A stretch of 36,550 bases of DNA, taken from positions 1 to 36,550 of the forward strand of contig CALSCO010000855.1 of the NCBI GenBank assembly GCA_943704415.1, in the 5' to 3' direction. The translations under genes were made by a program, and so were the position numbers. Shown here piece by piece: positions 12,401-23,273 of the stretch (positions are counted from its first letter, which is position 1; the number at the start of each line of letters is the position of its first letter). The notes below the pieces were generated by a model. The model had not been told where the DNA came from and did no database searches. It saw only the letters and a program-made list of their open reading frames with translations. This stretch comes from Parvularia atlantis. Its lineage: Eukaryota > Opisthokonta > Rotosphaerida.

Positions 12401-13273
12401 GCGTTGGTCGGGGCGTTGGTGGGCGGCGTCCTGCGTGTGCGGCTGTGTCGGTGCGCGGCGAGGGTGTAGGGCGCGAGCAAAACGCACGTGGGAGACGAGG
12501 TCGCACTCGGCGTGGCCGTCGGCGTGGGCGAGTTGACGATCACGGTCGGAAAGAAGACGACCTGTACGCAAGGCGCTGCGTCAGCCGTGGGCGATCACTG
12601 TGACGCTGCGCGCACCTCGCTGTCGGCGCGGCGCAGACGCGTCGTCTTCAGCAGGTCACCGTCGTCGTCCTGCTGGGCATGTGGGTTCTGCGCCGTGCAT
12701 GTCAGCGAGCCGTGTATCCAAGGCCGCGATCGCAGCGCGCCACCTCGTCGGCTGTGGTCTCGTCGTCGATGATCTCGACCAGGGCGCTGAGCCGCCACGC
12801 GTCGTCCACGTCGTGCAGGACGACCTCAAGGATGCGCTTGCCGTCGCGCCACGTGTTGTCGTACACGGGAATGGCGATGGTGGCCGTGTCCGTGCCGGGC
12901 GCGAGCGTGACCTGCGCCCCCCGCGCCGCGCGTCAGCAGGCTGCGCGCACACGGCGACCCGCGCGGACGGCACCAGCAGGTTCTTGGTCGGTTGAAAGTC
13001 AAAGCCCTCGATGGCCGTGCCCTCGTACACGTCCACGAGCATCTCGAGCACCGTGGCGCGGTCGTCGTCCTCGGGCGCAGCACCCGCATGCAGCACGCGA
13101 TGCACGGTCACGACGACGCGCTCGTCCTGCTCGCTCACGCTGTAGAGCGTCTGGTCGAGCGCGACGGGCGCGATGGCCGTTGTCGTCGTCGTCGTCGCCA
13201 CGCCGGCGCGCACGAGGCTCCCGCCCGCCAGGAGCGCCAGCACGATTGGCACGAGCGCCGCTCGCGCAATCAT
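6434..13273 (-). CDS. Calx-beta / REJ-like / GPS single-pass membrane protein
   Basis: A receptor-like type I membrane protein spread over nearly 7 kb with dozens of tiny introns. It opens with a signal peptide ([17 protein letters not shown]). A Calx-beta domain follows at about 13190-12790: [26 protein letters not shown], then [19 protein letters not shown] and VEIIDDE. Next is a Pro/Thr linker ([15 protein letters not shown]) and a long region of REJ/PKD-like strands, for example [10 protein letters not shown] near 11400, [16 protein letters not shown] near 11210 and [17 protein letters not shown] near 10770. A GPS motif at 7744-7607 ([15 protein letters not shown], then [11 protein letters not shown]) carries the HL/T self-cleavage site at about 7633-7625. 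One membrane helix (7492-7415) precedes a basic stop-transfer stretch RRRRRARR. The cytoplasmic tail is Asp/Glu-rich and ends near 6434. Polycystin-1 and sea-urchin REJ proteins share REJ-GPS order; the polycystin channel is absent here. The exact exon chain between 7900 and 12200 is only partly resolved. Confidence 0.75.
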
Positions 13274-13571
13274 CTGCGCCGCGCCGCGCCCGCACGTGAG
13301 GGGGTTCTGAGCATCGGCACGGCGCGCGCACGACGCCGGCCATCCGCACCGTTCAGGCCGCAGTCGCACACGCCCGGGCGGTCGGATGCACGGCTTGGGC
13401 ACACGCAGATTCGCAGAGGAAACAAAGCACGCACGCCACGCCACGCCACGCCGACGTCGCGCGGGGGGGGGGCGCGCCGCACAGGGCGGGAGGGGGCGTG
13501 CGCACGCCCATCATCGACGGGTCCCGCTAAGGAGGCCGCCATTCGAACGTCGACGAAGTGTGACAGCCGCG
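13274..13571. promoter_or_regulatory. divergent spacer between the REJ/GPS gene and DDX54
   Basis: 298 bp with no convincing coding sequence. It holds CACGC-type short repeats near 13431-13452 and a run of G at about 13461-13470, and it must contain the promoters of both flanking genes. It is the longest intergenic gap in the window. No TATA box is visible. Confidence 0.55.
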
Positions 13572-16500
13572 ATGAAGCGCCACGTGGCCGCGGCAGAGTT
13601 GGACGGCGACCTGACCGACCTGGAGGCGGAGGACGAGCCGGAGGACGCGGGGGTGTCGGCCGTCGCGGGCGCCGTGCCGGGCTTCGGCGTGGGTGGCGGT
13701 GCGCGCGCGCCTTGTGCTCGCAAAGCGGCTGAGACGAGACGGACGCAGACGCGCTCGGGCTGGACGACGACGGCATGGCGCTGCCGCACCGCAAGAAGAG
13801 CGGCAAGTCGGGCGGGTTCCAGTCGATGGGTGCGCGCGCACGTGCACGTGCACGTGGCTGGCGCGGGCACTGACTGGGCGTCGGGCCGCAGGCCTGTCAA
13901 TGGCCGTCCTGCGCGGCGTGCTGCGCCAGGGCTTCAAGGTGCCGACGCCGATCCAGCGCCGGTGCATCCCGCTCGTGCTCGAGGGGCGCGACGTCGTTGG
14001 CATGGCGCGCACGGGCAGCGGCAAGACGGTGGCGTTTGTGGTGCCGATGCTTGAGAAGCTCAAGGCGCGCCGCGGCTCGCGGTTTGTGCGCACCCGCCTT
14101 GACGGCGCGCTCGCAGGCGCACTCGGCCAAGGTGGGCGTGCGCGCCATCGTGCTGTCGCCCTCGCGCGAGCTCGCCTTCCAAACGCTCAAGGTGCGCACG
14201 TCGGGTCGTGCGGCGCGCGGCCCCCTGACGCCGCGTCGCCAGGTCGTGAAGGAGATCGGCCGGTTCATGGACCTGCGCGTGGTCGGGCTCGTGGGCGGCG
14301 ACTCGATGGACGACCAGTTTGCGGCGCTGACCAACAACCCGGACGTGCTCGTGGCCACGCCCGGCCGGCTGATGCACCTCTGCGTGGAGATGGAGCTGTC
14401 CCTGTCGACGGTCGAGTATGTGGTTTTTGACGAGGCTGATCGGTGCGCGGCTGCCGTGCGCGCGGCTGTCGATGTGCGCTGACGCGCAGCCGCATCAGCC
14501 TGTTTGAAATGGGCTTCGAGGTTCAGCTGCGCGAGATCCTGCACCGCCTGCCGTCGTCGCGCCAGACCCTGCTGTTCTCGGTGCGCGCGTGCGCCAGCCG
14601 GTCGGCCCGCCCCGGTGCCGTGACGCGTCGCCGCTAGGCCACGCTGCCAAAGCTGCTCGTCGACTTTGCCAAGGCCGGCCTGAGTGACCCTGTGCTGATC
14701 CGCCTCGACGCCGACACGAAGATCAGCTCAGACCTCGAGGTGCGCGCCGCGAGGTGCTGCTCGAGCTGGTGCTGACCGGCAGCGCGCCAGCTCGGTTTCT
14801 TCACTACAAGCTCGCACGCCAAGACGGCGCTGCTCATGTACCTGCTGACCGAGATCATCCCGACCGAGAAGCAGGTGGCTGCCGCGTTGTGCTCGCGCTG
14901 GCAGCTCACGCGCTCGTGCGCGGCGCAGCTGACGATCGTGTTCACGTCGACCAAGCACCACGTTGAGTACCTGAGCATGATCCTCGCCAAGCTGCGCATC
15001 TCCTGTGCGGCTGCAGCCCGCTGCGCTGTGCCGCGTGCGCGCTGACGTCGGTGTGGCACGCAGGCGCTCCCGTTTACGGCACAATGGACGCCGAGGCGCG
15101 CAAGCTCAGCGTGGCGCGGTTCCGCGCCGGACAGAGCCGGGTGCGTGTGCGCGCGCCCCCCTCGTGCCGCCGCGCGACTCACCCCCGCGGCGGGCCAGGT
15201 GCTGCTTGTGACAGACGTGGCCTCGCGCGGCATCGACATCCCGCTGCTGGACAACGTGATCAACTACGACTTCCCGCCGCGGCCGAAGCTGTTTGTGCAC
15301 CGCGTGGGCCGCGCCGCGCGCGCGGGACGCCACGGGCGCGCGTTCTCGTTCGTCGCGCCAGACGAGGTCAGGCATATGCGCGCGGGCATCGCAGCCAGCG
15401 CTGAGCAGCGCCACGCGCAGATGCCGTTCTTGCTCGACCTGCAGCTGTTCCTCGGCCGCCAGCTCGTGCTCGGCAGCTCGCCGACGACTGAGACGGACGA
15501 GGGTGCGCGCGCCGCGTGAGTGCCCTGCGCGGCTGCCGGCCCTCATGCCCGCGCTCAGCCAAGACGTGCATTGTCCTCGGCTCAGTGCCGCAGCCCGTGA
15601 TCGAGGCCCTGCAGGACGAGCTCAAGACGCTGCACCAGGGCAGCGTGGACATTGTGCGCACGCGGACGCCCTCGCCGTGCCGTGCTGATGCTCGCGCAGA
15701 GCAACATGGAGCACGTCGTCAACAACGCGTACAAGATGTACCACAAAACACGGCCGGTCGCGACGCCGCCGTCGTACACGCGCGCCAAAGAGGCGCTGGC
15801 AACGATGATCCCCGTGCACCCTTGGTTCGGTGCGTGGCGTTGGCGGCTTGCTCACGCCGCTTCGCTTGACGACGGTCGCGCGTGCGGCAGCCGACAAGGT
15901 CGACCGCACGGAGGAGGAGCGGCTGCGCTTCCTCACGTCCATCCGCTCGTTCAGGCCGTCCGACGTGCGTGCCGTTGTGCGACCGGGTGAGTGCACGTCG
16001 CTGATGCCGCCGTCGCAGGCCGTGTTCGACATCGGCAAGAACGGCAAGAAGGGGCGCATGGTGCCGCGCACGCGCAAGGTCGCCCGCCCCGCCGCGGCCA
16101 CGTCTGGCAGCGAGGACGAGGCCACGCGGCACCAGGCACTGCCGTCGGCGAGCGAGGCGCAGCTCAAGGCACGACGCATTGTGTGCGGGTGCGGCGCGGG
16201 CTGACGTCCTGCCGCCGTCGCAGTCGTCGTTCCGGACGATCTTTGGCGGCGACGAGGGCGGGCGCGCGGGCGAGGAGCCCAAGCCAGCGTACCGCGACGA
16301 GGAGCACTACATCGCGTACGTGCCCAAGGGCGTGCACGGTGAGATGGGCTACGCCATGTCCAAGGACGCGAGCTTTGTGGAGCAGGCGCGCGACGCCGCG
16401 CTCGACCTGGACGGCGAGGACGCGAGCTCGATGCGGCGGAGCAAGGCGGCACTCAAGTGGGACACGAAGAAGCGCAAGTGCGCGCGGCGAGGCCGTGGCG

Positions 16501-17192
16501 CGCCAGCGGCTGCACCTCACGCGGGCCGTCGCGCAGCTTTGTGCGACCCACGGTCGGCTCGGACAACGTCAAGCGCATCCGTACCGAGTCGGGCGCGCTC
16601 ATTGCGGCGTCGTACAAGACCAACAAGTGCGCGCGCAGACGTCGCAAGGGTGCGGCACGGGCGCTCACAGCACGCACAGGTACACCGAGTGGCGCGAGAA
16701 AAACAAGATTGCGCTGTCGCACACGGGCGCGATCGAGCCGCCGCAGCTCATCCGACGCAAGGACGGGCGGTGGGTGCCGAAGCGGTCGCTCGCGCCCGAC
16801 ACGAAGTCGGACTGGCGGCGGGTGCGCGCCGTGCGCCGTTGTCACGCTGGCCTCCCCCTCAGCCTTGGCGCCAGGGCAACGTGCTCGAGGACGACGGCAA
16901 CGCGGGCGGCGAGCGCGAGGTCGCGGCGAAGGCCAAGGGCAAGGACAAGCGCAAGGGCCAACCGGCGTCGGGCGGCAAGGGCGGCAAGGGCGGCGCACGC
17001 AAGCCGCGGAGCGAGCTCAAGTCGCCCGAGCAGGTGCGTCCGGCCGCAGCCTGTGGCGCATGGGCGCTGATGCGGCGCGTGCCGCCGCAGATCCTCAAGC
17101 AGCGGCGCATCAAGAAGCGCCGCGACGACCACGCCAAACGTCGCCAGGCCGAGCGCGCGCGCAAGAACCGTGGCGGGGCGGGCAAGAAGTGA
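13572..17192 (+). CDS. DDX54: DEAD-box RNA helicase DDX54/Dbp10
   Basis: ATP-dependent RNA helicase of the nucleolar Dbp10 family, needed for 60S ribosomal subunit assembly. All core motifs are visible: Q motif [12 protein letters not shown] (13938), motif I ARTGSGKT (14005), Ia [10 protein letters not shown] (14158), Ib TPGRL (14358), II DEAD (14427-14440), III FSATLP rebuilt across the intron ending about 14638, [15 protein letters not shown] (14933), [13 protein letters not shown] (15210) and [15 protein letters not shown] (15298). Downstream, [20 protein letters not shown] joined to [14 protein letters not shown] (about 16565-16720) is the DBP10 C-terminal domain. The tail is Lys/Arg-rich with [11 protein letters not shown] and ends KNRGGAGKK. 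The N terminus is acidic ([19 protein letters not shown]). There are about fifteen introns; one, 14065-14116, has a GC donor. Confidence 0.95.
14065..14116 (+). other. GC-AG intron in DDX54
   Basis: The conserved join [23 protein letters not shown] (human DDX54 has ERLKTHSAQTG) requires a donor GCGCGC after AAG, with TTGACG and CTCGCAG at the 3' end. Confidence 0.82.
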
Positions 17193-17236
17193 GCGGACAT
17201 GCCACAGTTAATGAAAGCGATACGCCTTCAGTGGTC

Positions 17237-18114
17237 TCAGCTGCGCGGGGCCACCTGCGTCAGCGCCGCGGCGGAGCGTGCGCACGCGCGTACGTGGACG
17301 TAGGTGGCCTTCATGCCCGCGTCCTCCTCGGCCTTCTCGACGACCTCGCGCTCGCCCCGCGTCGAGACAACCTTCTGCGTGCGCGTGTCCGCGGGTCAGC
17401 ACGTCGCAGGGCATCGCCTTCGGCGGCGGCGCACGTTGTCGCGGTAGCGTGTGCTCTTCTTGTCGTCATTGAGGCGCAGCGTGGGCCTGGGCCACGCTGC
17501 CCAGTCATTCGCGGTGCGACAAGAGAGCGCGCGCGATCGTGCACCGGTGCGTCTGCTCCTCGCCGTTGACGAGCCGCACGGTCTCGACAAAATGCGCGCT
17601 GACGATGCGCTTCTTGACCTCGTCGTCCAGCGGTGCCGCGATCGCGCCGCCGGTGCCACGCGGCGCGGCGGTCGCCGGGCCGTCGACGCTGCTTCGCCCG
17701 GCGGCGTCGTTCTCCTTGCCGTGCAGTGGCACAACGCTGACCGTTACGGCCGGCGCCGGTGCCGTGGCCTGTGCGGCGGCCCACGTCTCGCGCAACCACG
17801 CGAGTACGTCCACGTCCGTCTGCTTGCGCGCTCAGCCGAGGCGCGGCGTGCGCAGGCGCGCGCAGCACGCACCGCGACGTCGTCCACGCCCACGACGCCC
17901 GCCACCGCCTCGAGCCATTCGGCCGCGTCGTCCGGCCCGGGCTCGGCCGCGGCGTGCGCCACGTCGTCGAGCAGGCGCGCGAGGAACTCTTGCTGTGCGC
18001 CGTCGAGCGCGTCCCTGTGCGCGGCCGCACCGTCAGGCCGCCGCGCACGGGACGCGGGCACAACGAGCGCGCGCGCCAGAGTGACGGCCCAACAACGGCT
18101 CGAAGCGTCACCAT
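17237..18114 (-). CDS. hypothetical protein with helical N-terminal region
   Basis: The start at 18114 gives MVTLRAVVGPSLWRARS. A 47-base intron joins this to LDALDGAQQEFLARLLDDV, AAEWLEAVAGVVGVDDV, TDVDVLAWLRETWAAAQ and, after a disordered linker with GKENDAAGRSS, DDEVKKRIVSAHFVETVRLVNGEEQTHR. Later exons give LRLNDDKKSTRYRDN and KVVSTRGEREVVEKAEEDAGMKATYVH. The final exon ends VAPRS; whether a 39-base intron is removed just before it is unclear because both readings keep frame. Length and helix pattern vaguely recall CCDC43, but that is a guess. It lies 44 bp from the convergent DDX54 stop and 44 bp downstream of the methyltransferase stop at 18159. Confidence 0.6.
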
Positions 18115-18158
18115 ACGCGCTCGTAGTGTTTGATTTCTAAGTGGGACGCGCAACCAGC

Positions 18159-19742
18159 TCAAGGCTTCTTCGCGAAGAGGTAGTGCGAGACGCCCCACTC
18201 GTCCTTGTGAAAGTTCCACATCTCGGCGCTGCACACCCGGTGAGCGGCCGGTGGAGCGGTGCGACAAAAAGACGACGCACCAGGCCAGGAAGAAGATGCG
18301 CCAGCGCGCGAGCCACATCGTCGCCTTGTCCGGGCCGTACGTGTCGCCCTGGTCGCGCGCGGCGTGAGCAGCGGCGGGCAGCGTGCTCGCGCGCGCGCGC
18401 GCGCACCATGATCTTGAGCACGGCCTTCGTGTGCTTGTCCGTGTTTTGCAGCCAGTGCTCGGCCGTGCGGCCTGCGTCGCGCGCCAGCGGTGAGCGGCTG
18501 CCGCACGACCGCGAGCGCGCGCGCACACGCACCGTAGTGGCTGCCCTCGACGAACCACTTGTTGACAATCGTCACGTGGTCCTGCGCGGGCCGGGCGTCA
18601 GGGAGGCCAGACACGCGCGCGCACGCCGCACACCTGGAAGTACAGCAGGAGGTCGTCCGAGGGCATTGTGCCGCCCGTGAAGAAGTACTTGGCGATCCAG
18701 CTGGCCTCCTCGCCCGCGTCAAAGTCGTAGGCGTACTGGCGCGGCGGGCGCGTGAGCCGCGCAGACGCAGCGGCGCAGGGCACAAGCGCACACCTTGGGG
18801 TGCGTGAAGATGTGGATGAAGAGCATGCCATCGTCCTTGAGCCACGACGAGACCTTGGCCAGCAGCTTCTGGTAGTTTTTCATGTGCTCGAACATCTCGA
18901 TCGACATGACGCGGTCAAACCTGCGCGGCGGGTGAGCGGGCCGCGCGAGACCCCGCTCGCGTGCGCACGCACGCACTTCTTGGGCTCGAGCTGCGCGTCG
19001 TTGATGTCCTTCGTAATGATCGTCAGGTTCCTGAAGCCCTTGTCGGCCGCGACCTTCATGATGTGCTCGCGCTGCGTGGCCGAGTGCGAGAGGCCGGTGA
19101 TGCGCGAGTTGGGGTACTTCTGCGCTCGCTCGCACGGGCCGCGTGAGCGAACACACGCCGCACGGCTCGTGCACGCGCGCCGCACCTCGGCCAGGTACAG
19201 CGAGAGCGAGCCCCAGCCGCAGCCGAGGTCGAGCACGTCGAGGCCGTCGCGAAGCTGCGCGCGCTCGCAGTACAGCGCGAGCATGTTCTCCTCGGCCGTG
19301 TCGAGCGAGTCGTTCGCTGCGCACGTACGCGTGCACGCTCAGCGCGGGCCACCACATGCGCGTGCGCGCGCGCCGCACCGGTCTTGTAGTAGCAGCCCGA
19401 GTACTTGAGGCGCTTGCCGAGGCAGAGCTTGTAGAACTCGGTCGGGACCTCGTAGTGCTGCTCCTTTGACTCGGACGTGTTGATGGCGATCGGCAGCGTC
19501 TTGAGCTTCTGCACGTAGGCGACCTTGGCCGCGGCCTCGGCCTGTGCGTGGGCGGGCAGGCGGGTAAGCGAGCGAGCGCTGTGGCTGGCCCAGGCCGCGC
19601 AGCCGACCTCGAACGAGCCCTTCTTGCACCCGTTGAGTACGTCCTGCAGGAACTTGCGCATGGCGAGGCGCACGAGCGTGTCCGGCACGACGTTCATGTC
19701 GACCAGGGTGTAGATCTGCTGCATGACGGCCGCGTACGCCAT
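18159..19742 (-). CDS. SAM-dependent methyltransferase, coclaurine N-methyltransferase-like/CFA synthase superfamily
   Basis: Starts MAYAAVMQQIYTLVDMNVV and ends HYLFAKKP-stop. The entry block ESKEQHYEVPTEFYKLCLG with RLKYSGCYY (about 19475-19385) is the mark of the subfamily that includes plant coclaurine N-methyltransferase. SAM motif I is VLDLGCGWGSLSLYLAE (about 19240-19190), followed by RITGLSHSATQREHI, TIITKDIN and FDRVMSIEMFEHMKNY. The C-terminal part has DHVTIVNKWFVEGSHYG and AEHWLQNTDKH. The methyl acceptor could be an amine or a lipid and cannot be deduced. About eight introns are present; one, around 18400, contains an alternating CG run. It shares a 183 bp head-to-head spacer with the CFA synthase at 19926. 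Confidence 0.85.
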
Positions 19743-19925
19743 GGTTCGAGGCGCGACTGCCGGCGAAGCAAAGGAAAGCGCTGCGGTTGGTGCGATTCGG
19801 CCTGCGTCACCGGCGGATCGCGCCAATCGGGACGCCCCGAACGACGTTCCGCGCCGTTCAAGAACAGCGAGCATTTCCGTCCCGTTCAAAGCCGCCGCTC
19901 GCCCGCCGCCCCGACCCACACCCAG
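19743..19925. promoter_or_regulatory. shared spacer of two divergent methyltransferase genes
   Basis: 183 bp between two ATG codons pointing outward. It must hold both promoters unless they lie inside the coding regions. It is less GC-extreme than its surroundings and shows no TATA box. The arrangement would allow co-regulation of the two CFA-superfamily genes. Confidence 0.5.
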
Positions 19926-21891
19926 ATGGACGTCGTCTCGACCCTCGCCGTCGCCGTGCGCACGGGATTCTCGCTCACGGCGCTCGGTGTGCACAGCCTC
20001 CCGCGTCAGCGCGCGCGATCTGCTCACGCTGTGGGGCAACGCGCTCAGGCCAGCACGTCTTCCTGGGGCTGCTGGCCAACATCGCCGAGGGCCACATCAA
20101 GGTCGTGCTGCCCGACAAGAGCGAGTGCGTGCGCCCAGCGCGGGCGGGATGCGCGCCGCCTGACGCCGCCCTTCCCCCCCTGGATTCGCAGGAGGACGTT
20201 TGGCCCGGCCGACGCCAAGCTCCGCGCGACGCTCACCGTGCACGAGGCCGACTTCTGGGCGCGCCTGATCCGCAGCGCCGACCTCGTGCGTGATGGCCGC
20301 CTCGGGTGCGCGTGCGCGCGTGCTCACGCCGACCGCAGGGCTTCGCCGAGGCGTACATGGCGGGGGAGATCACGGTCGACAACCTGACGACACTGCTGAA
20401 GGCACGCCGTTGGCGCCCTTGCGACCACGCACGCGCGCATTCTGACCGCTCGGCTGGCGCACGCGTGCGCATAGATCTTCATCTTCAACCGCGAGCGCAT
20501 GGGCGGGCTCGACACCAACTACGCCTGGTTCGGCCACCTCGTCGACAAGGCACGGGCGCGCCCACCCGCCAGTCTCGTGCGCGCGCGCGCTGACACACAC
20601 GCGCAGATCTCGCACTGGCAGCAGGCCAACAGCCTTGGCCAGGCGCAGGACAACGTCGCGGCGCACTACGACCTGAGCAACGAGCTCTTCCAGGCGCGCA
20701 GGCGTTGCGCAGGGATCGCGGTAGCCTGCTGACGCCTCCGCGCGCGTGCACAGACCTTCCTCGACCCGACCATGTCGTACTCGTGCGCCATCTACCGCTC
20801 CGAGAAGGAGACGCTCGAGCAGGCGCAGATGAACAAGATTCGCACGATCATCGAGAAGGCCAAGGTCAAGAGCACCGACCACGTGCTCGAGATCGGCTCG
20901 GGCTGGGGCGCGCTGGCGATGGAGGCCGTGCGCATGACCGGCTGCCGCGTCACGTCCATCACGCTCAGCAAGGAGCAGAAGCAGGTACGCTTGCGCACGA
21001 ACGCGCGCGCACTCGTACTGACACCCGCGCGCAGCTCGCTGACGAGCGCATCGCCGCGGCTGGCCTCAGCGACCGCATCGAGATCAGGCTGATCGACTAC
21101 CGCCAAGTCGAGGGCCAGTTTGACAAGATCATCTCGGTCGAGATGGTCCGTGCGGCCGCACCGCCCTCGCGCATGAACGCTAACGGGGGCCACGCCACGC
21201 CCCGCAGATCGAGCAGGTCGGCCACGAGTTCCTCCCCGTCTACTTCAAGACGATCGAGCGCCTGCTCAAGCCGTCGGGCATCGCCGTGGTCCAGGTGCGG
21301 CCGCGCAGTGCCGCGCCTGCGACGCTGAGCCCCGTCGCCCAGGCAATCACCATGCCCGACTTCCGCTACGACGCGTACCTCAAGAGCTGCGACTTTATCC
21401 AGAAGCACATCTTCCCGGGCACGGTGCGTGTGTGTGCGTGCGCCGCTGTGTCTGAGCCGCGCGCGCGGCGTGCCAGGTCTGCCCGTCGATCACCGCCATG
21501 ATCAACGCCCTTACGGGGCACACGCAGCTGGTCGTGCACGACCTCGAGAACATCGGCGCGCACTACGCACGGTGCGCCGCCCTCCCGTGCTTGCCCGCCC
21601 GCCAGCGTGCCGAGCGTCGCCGTTGCGCGCCCAGCACGCTCCGAACATGGAACGACAACCTCAAGGCCAACGCCAAGAAGGTCGCGCAGCTCGGCTTTGA
21701 CGACAAATTCATGCGCACGTGGGACTACTACTTCTGCTACTGCGAGGTGCGCGCGCGGTGGCCCGTATCCGCGGCGTGCTGACGGCTTGGCCGGCGCGCA
21801 GGCGGGCTTCGCGACGCGCACGCTCGGCGACGTGCACCTCGTCCTGTCGCGGACGGGCAACCTAGCCATGTCTGAAGGCGTGCCGGAATGA
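19926..21891 (+). CDS. cyclopropane-fatty-acyl-phospholipid synthase
   Basis: CFA synthase methylates double bonds in phospholipid acyl chains using SAM. The N-terminal substrate-binding half shows LANIAEGHIKVVLPD, TVHEADFWARLIRSADL and GFAEAYMAGEITVDNLTTLLK. The catalytic half begins NVAAHYDLSNELFQ, then FLDPTMSYSCAIYRSEKETL with the conserved Cys. SAM motif I is HVLEIGSGWGALAMEAV (20881), followed by ITLSKEQKQ, DYRQVEGQFDKIISVEM, IEQVGHEFLPVYFKTIERLL and FDDKFMRTWDYYFCYCE. It ends AMSEGVPE. About a dozen introns carry the local signature; those at 20402-20474 and 20550-20606 have GC donors. The family is mainly bacterial but also occurs in fungi, algae and other protists. Confidence 0.9.
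20402..20474 (+). other. GC-AG intron in CFA synthase (first)
   Basis: The join TTLLK/IFIFNRERMGG is phase 0 and requires a donor GCACGC after AAG. The intron has CTGACC and ends CATAG. The one nearby GT is out of phase. Confidence 0.78.
20550..20606 (+). other. GC-AG intron in CFA synthase (second)
   Basis: The join HLVDK/ISHWQQANS is best made with a donor GCACGG after AAG, CTGACAC inside and CGCAG at the end. An in-phase GT donor exists further down but would leave a 30-base intron and add nine low-complexity residues. Confidence 0.7.
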
Positions 21892-22016
21892 CGCCGCCTC
21901 CGCCAGTCGTACGCACTTTGGCTGCCATCTTTTACTCTTTTTCTTTCGCGCCGATGATGTCTCGTCTGTGCATCTGATCCGGGTTACTTTTTGCGGTGCG
22001 ACAAGGGTGGGGAAGG

Positions 22017-23178
22017 TCAAGCGGTGGCGGTGCGGCCGCGCCACTCGTCAAACAGCTTCTGCAGCTGGTCGACGGGGTCGGCCGCGCCCGCGGGCTGGAA
22101 CGGCACGTTCAGGTCGAGGTAATAGCGGCCGCGCGCGCAGCCGTTGGTATCGCAGCTGCGGCGCCGGTTCAGCGACACGGCACAGACCGCTGCCGGCACG
22201 TAGCACGCACCGCTCGTCGTTGATGTCGGTGGCGCGCGCCGCGATGGTAAAGCCGATGTGGCCGCACTTGGCGAAGCTCGCGGGCGGGCAGCCGCAGCTG
22301 GTCGGGCGCGACTGCGAGCACGAGCAGCGGCCGTCGCCGCCGCCCTCGCGCGCCACCTGATTGCGCGGTGGTGAGCCGTCTAGCGCGCGCGCAACGCGTC
22401 CGGCCGCGCACCTGCAGGCCGTCCATCAGCAGCTGCGGAATGTCGCCGTCCATGCGGCGGATCAGCGCCTCGACTGCGCTGACGACGCACGGGCCCGTGA
22501 GTATGTTGCCCTGGACGGCGTACGTGAGGTTGCCGATCTGGCCCGTCACGCCGCCGGCCCAGTCCTGCGCAACGCGGCGGCCCGCTGAGCAACGGCCACC
22601 CGCGTGCGGCAGCGACCAGCGGCGCACCGACGTCGACGTGCCGGTGAAGGTCATCGCGCGGCCCAGCGTGTCAACCAGGCCGTACTGGCGCGACTGGTGG
22701 CCCGACAGGCGCGCCAGGTCCGTGAGGATGTCGTCCGGGTCCTTGCCGGCCTCGAGGCCCGCCTGCATCGTCTGGCGGCGCGTCGCATCCGAGTCGACCG
22801 ACGACTGCGCCGGGTCAATTGTCAGCGCACACGCTCGCTGCCGTTTGCGGCGCGCACGCACCTGGCTGCAGCCGACGCCCTTGCCGATGACGATCACCGG
22901 CAGTAGCGCCTTGAGGTCTGTGCGCGTGCATACGTGTCAGCCGCCTGCACGCAACGCGTCCCCGCGCGCCCGACGTGCCGTAGGTGGTCACACACGTGAC
23001 CGCGGCGACGCCGACCTCCTTCGTGGCCGTGTTGACGATCTGCGGCCGTGCTCAGCCCCGAACGCGTCACGGCCTCCGCAGTGCATCGTGAACGCACGAC
23101 GATGCTCCACGTCGCGCGGGCGGGCGCGGCGGCCAGCGCCGCCAGCAGGACGATCAGCACAATGACAGGCTTCATCAT
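22017..23178 (-). CDS. secreted DUF1028 family protein
   Basis: A predicted signal peptide ([21 protein letters not shown]) is followed by WSIV and, after an intron, [20 protein letters not shown], the start of the DUF1028 fold (Ntn-hydrolase-like, function unknown). Further conserved pieces are [64 protein letters not shown] and a C-terminal [15 protein letters not shown]. Between them lies a Cys-rich insert ([21 protein letters not shown]) not usual in the family. About six introns are present, so it is a settled nuclear gene even though DUF1028 is best known from bacteria. Its ATG overlaps the possible extension of the upstream zinc-finger gene. Two ATG codons stand in tandem at 23178 and 23175. 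Confidence 0.82.
22918..22969 (-). other. possible GC-AG intron in the DUF1028 gene
   Basis: Joining TTYGTSG to [12 protein letters not shown] in frame needs a donor GCGCGC. Unlike the other GC cases the preceding bases are GG rather than AG. The one local GT option is out of phase. Confidence 0.5.
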
Positions 23179-23215
23179 CGAAAAACTGCTCTTGGTTCTG
23201 CATCTTCATCCTCAC

Positions 23216-23232
23216 TGCTGCTGCTGCTGCTG

Positions 23233-23263
<31 letters not shown>

Positions 23264-23273
23264 CGGTGGCGGC
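23216..23273. repeat. triplet-repeat tract (CTG then GGC)
   Basis: About six CTG copies run into ten or more GGC/GGT-type triplets. On the minus strand, in the frame left open after the zinc-finger gene's TAG, it would encode Ala and Ser runs. Confidence 0.85.

Noticed and set aside
17237-18114. Firm assignment of this gene as CCDC43
   Set aside because: Only a loose helix pattern and length agree; no diagnostic motif could be matched by eye.
18385-18405. Alternating CG run as a Z-DNA regulatory element
   Set aside because: It lies in an intron of the methyltransferase, where CG-rich filler is common throughout this genome, so nothing sets it apart.
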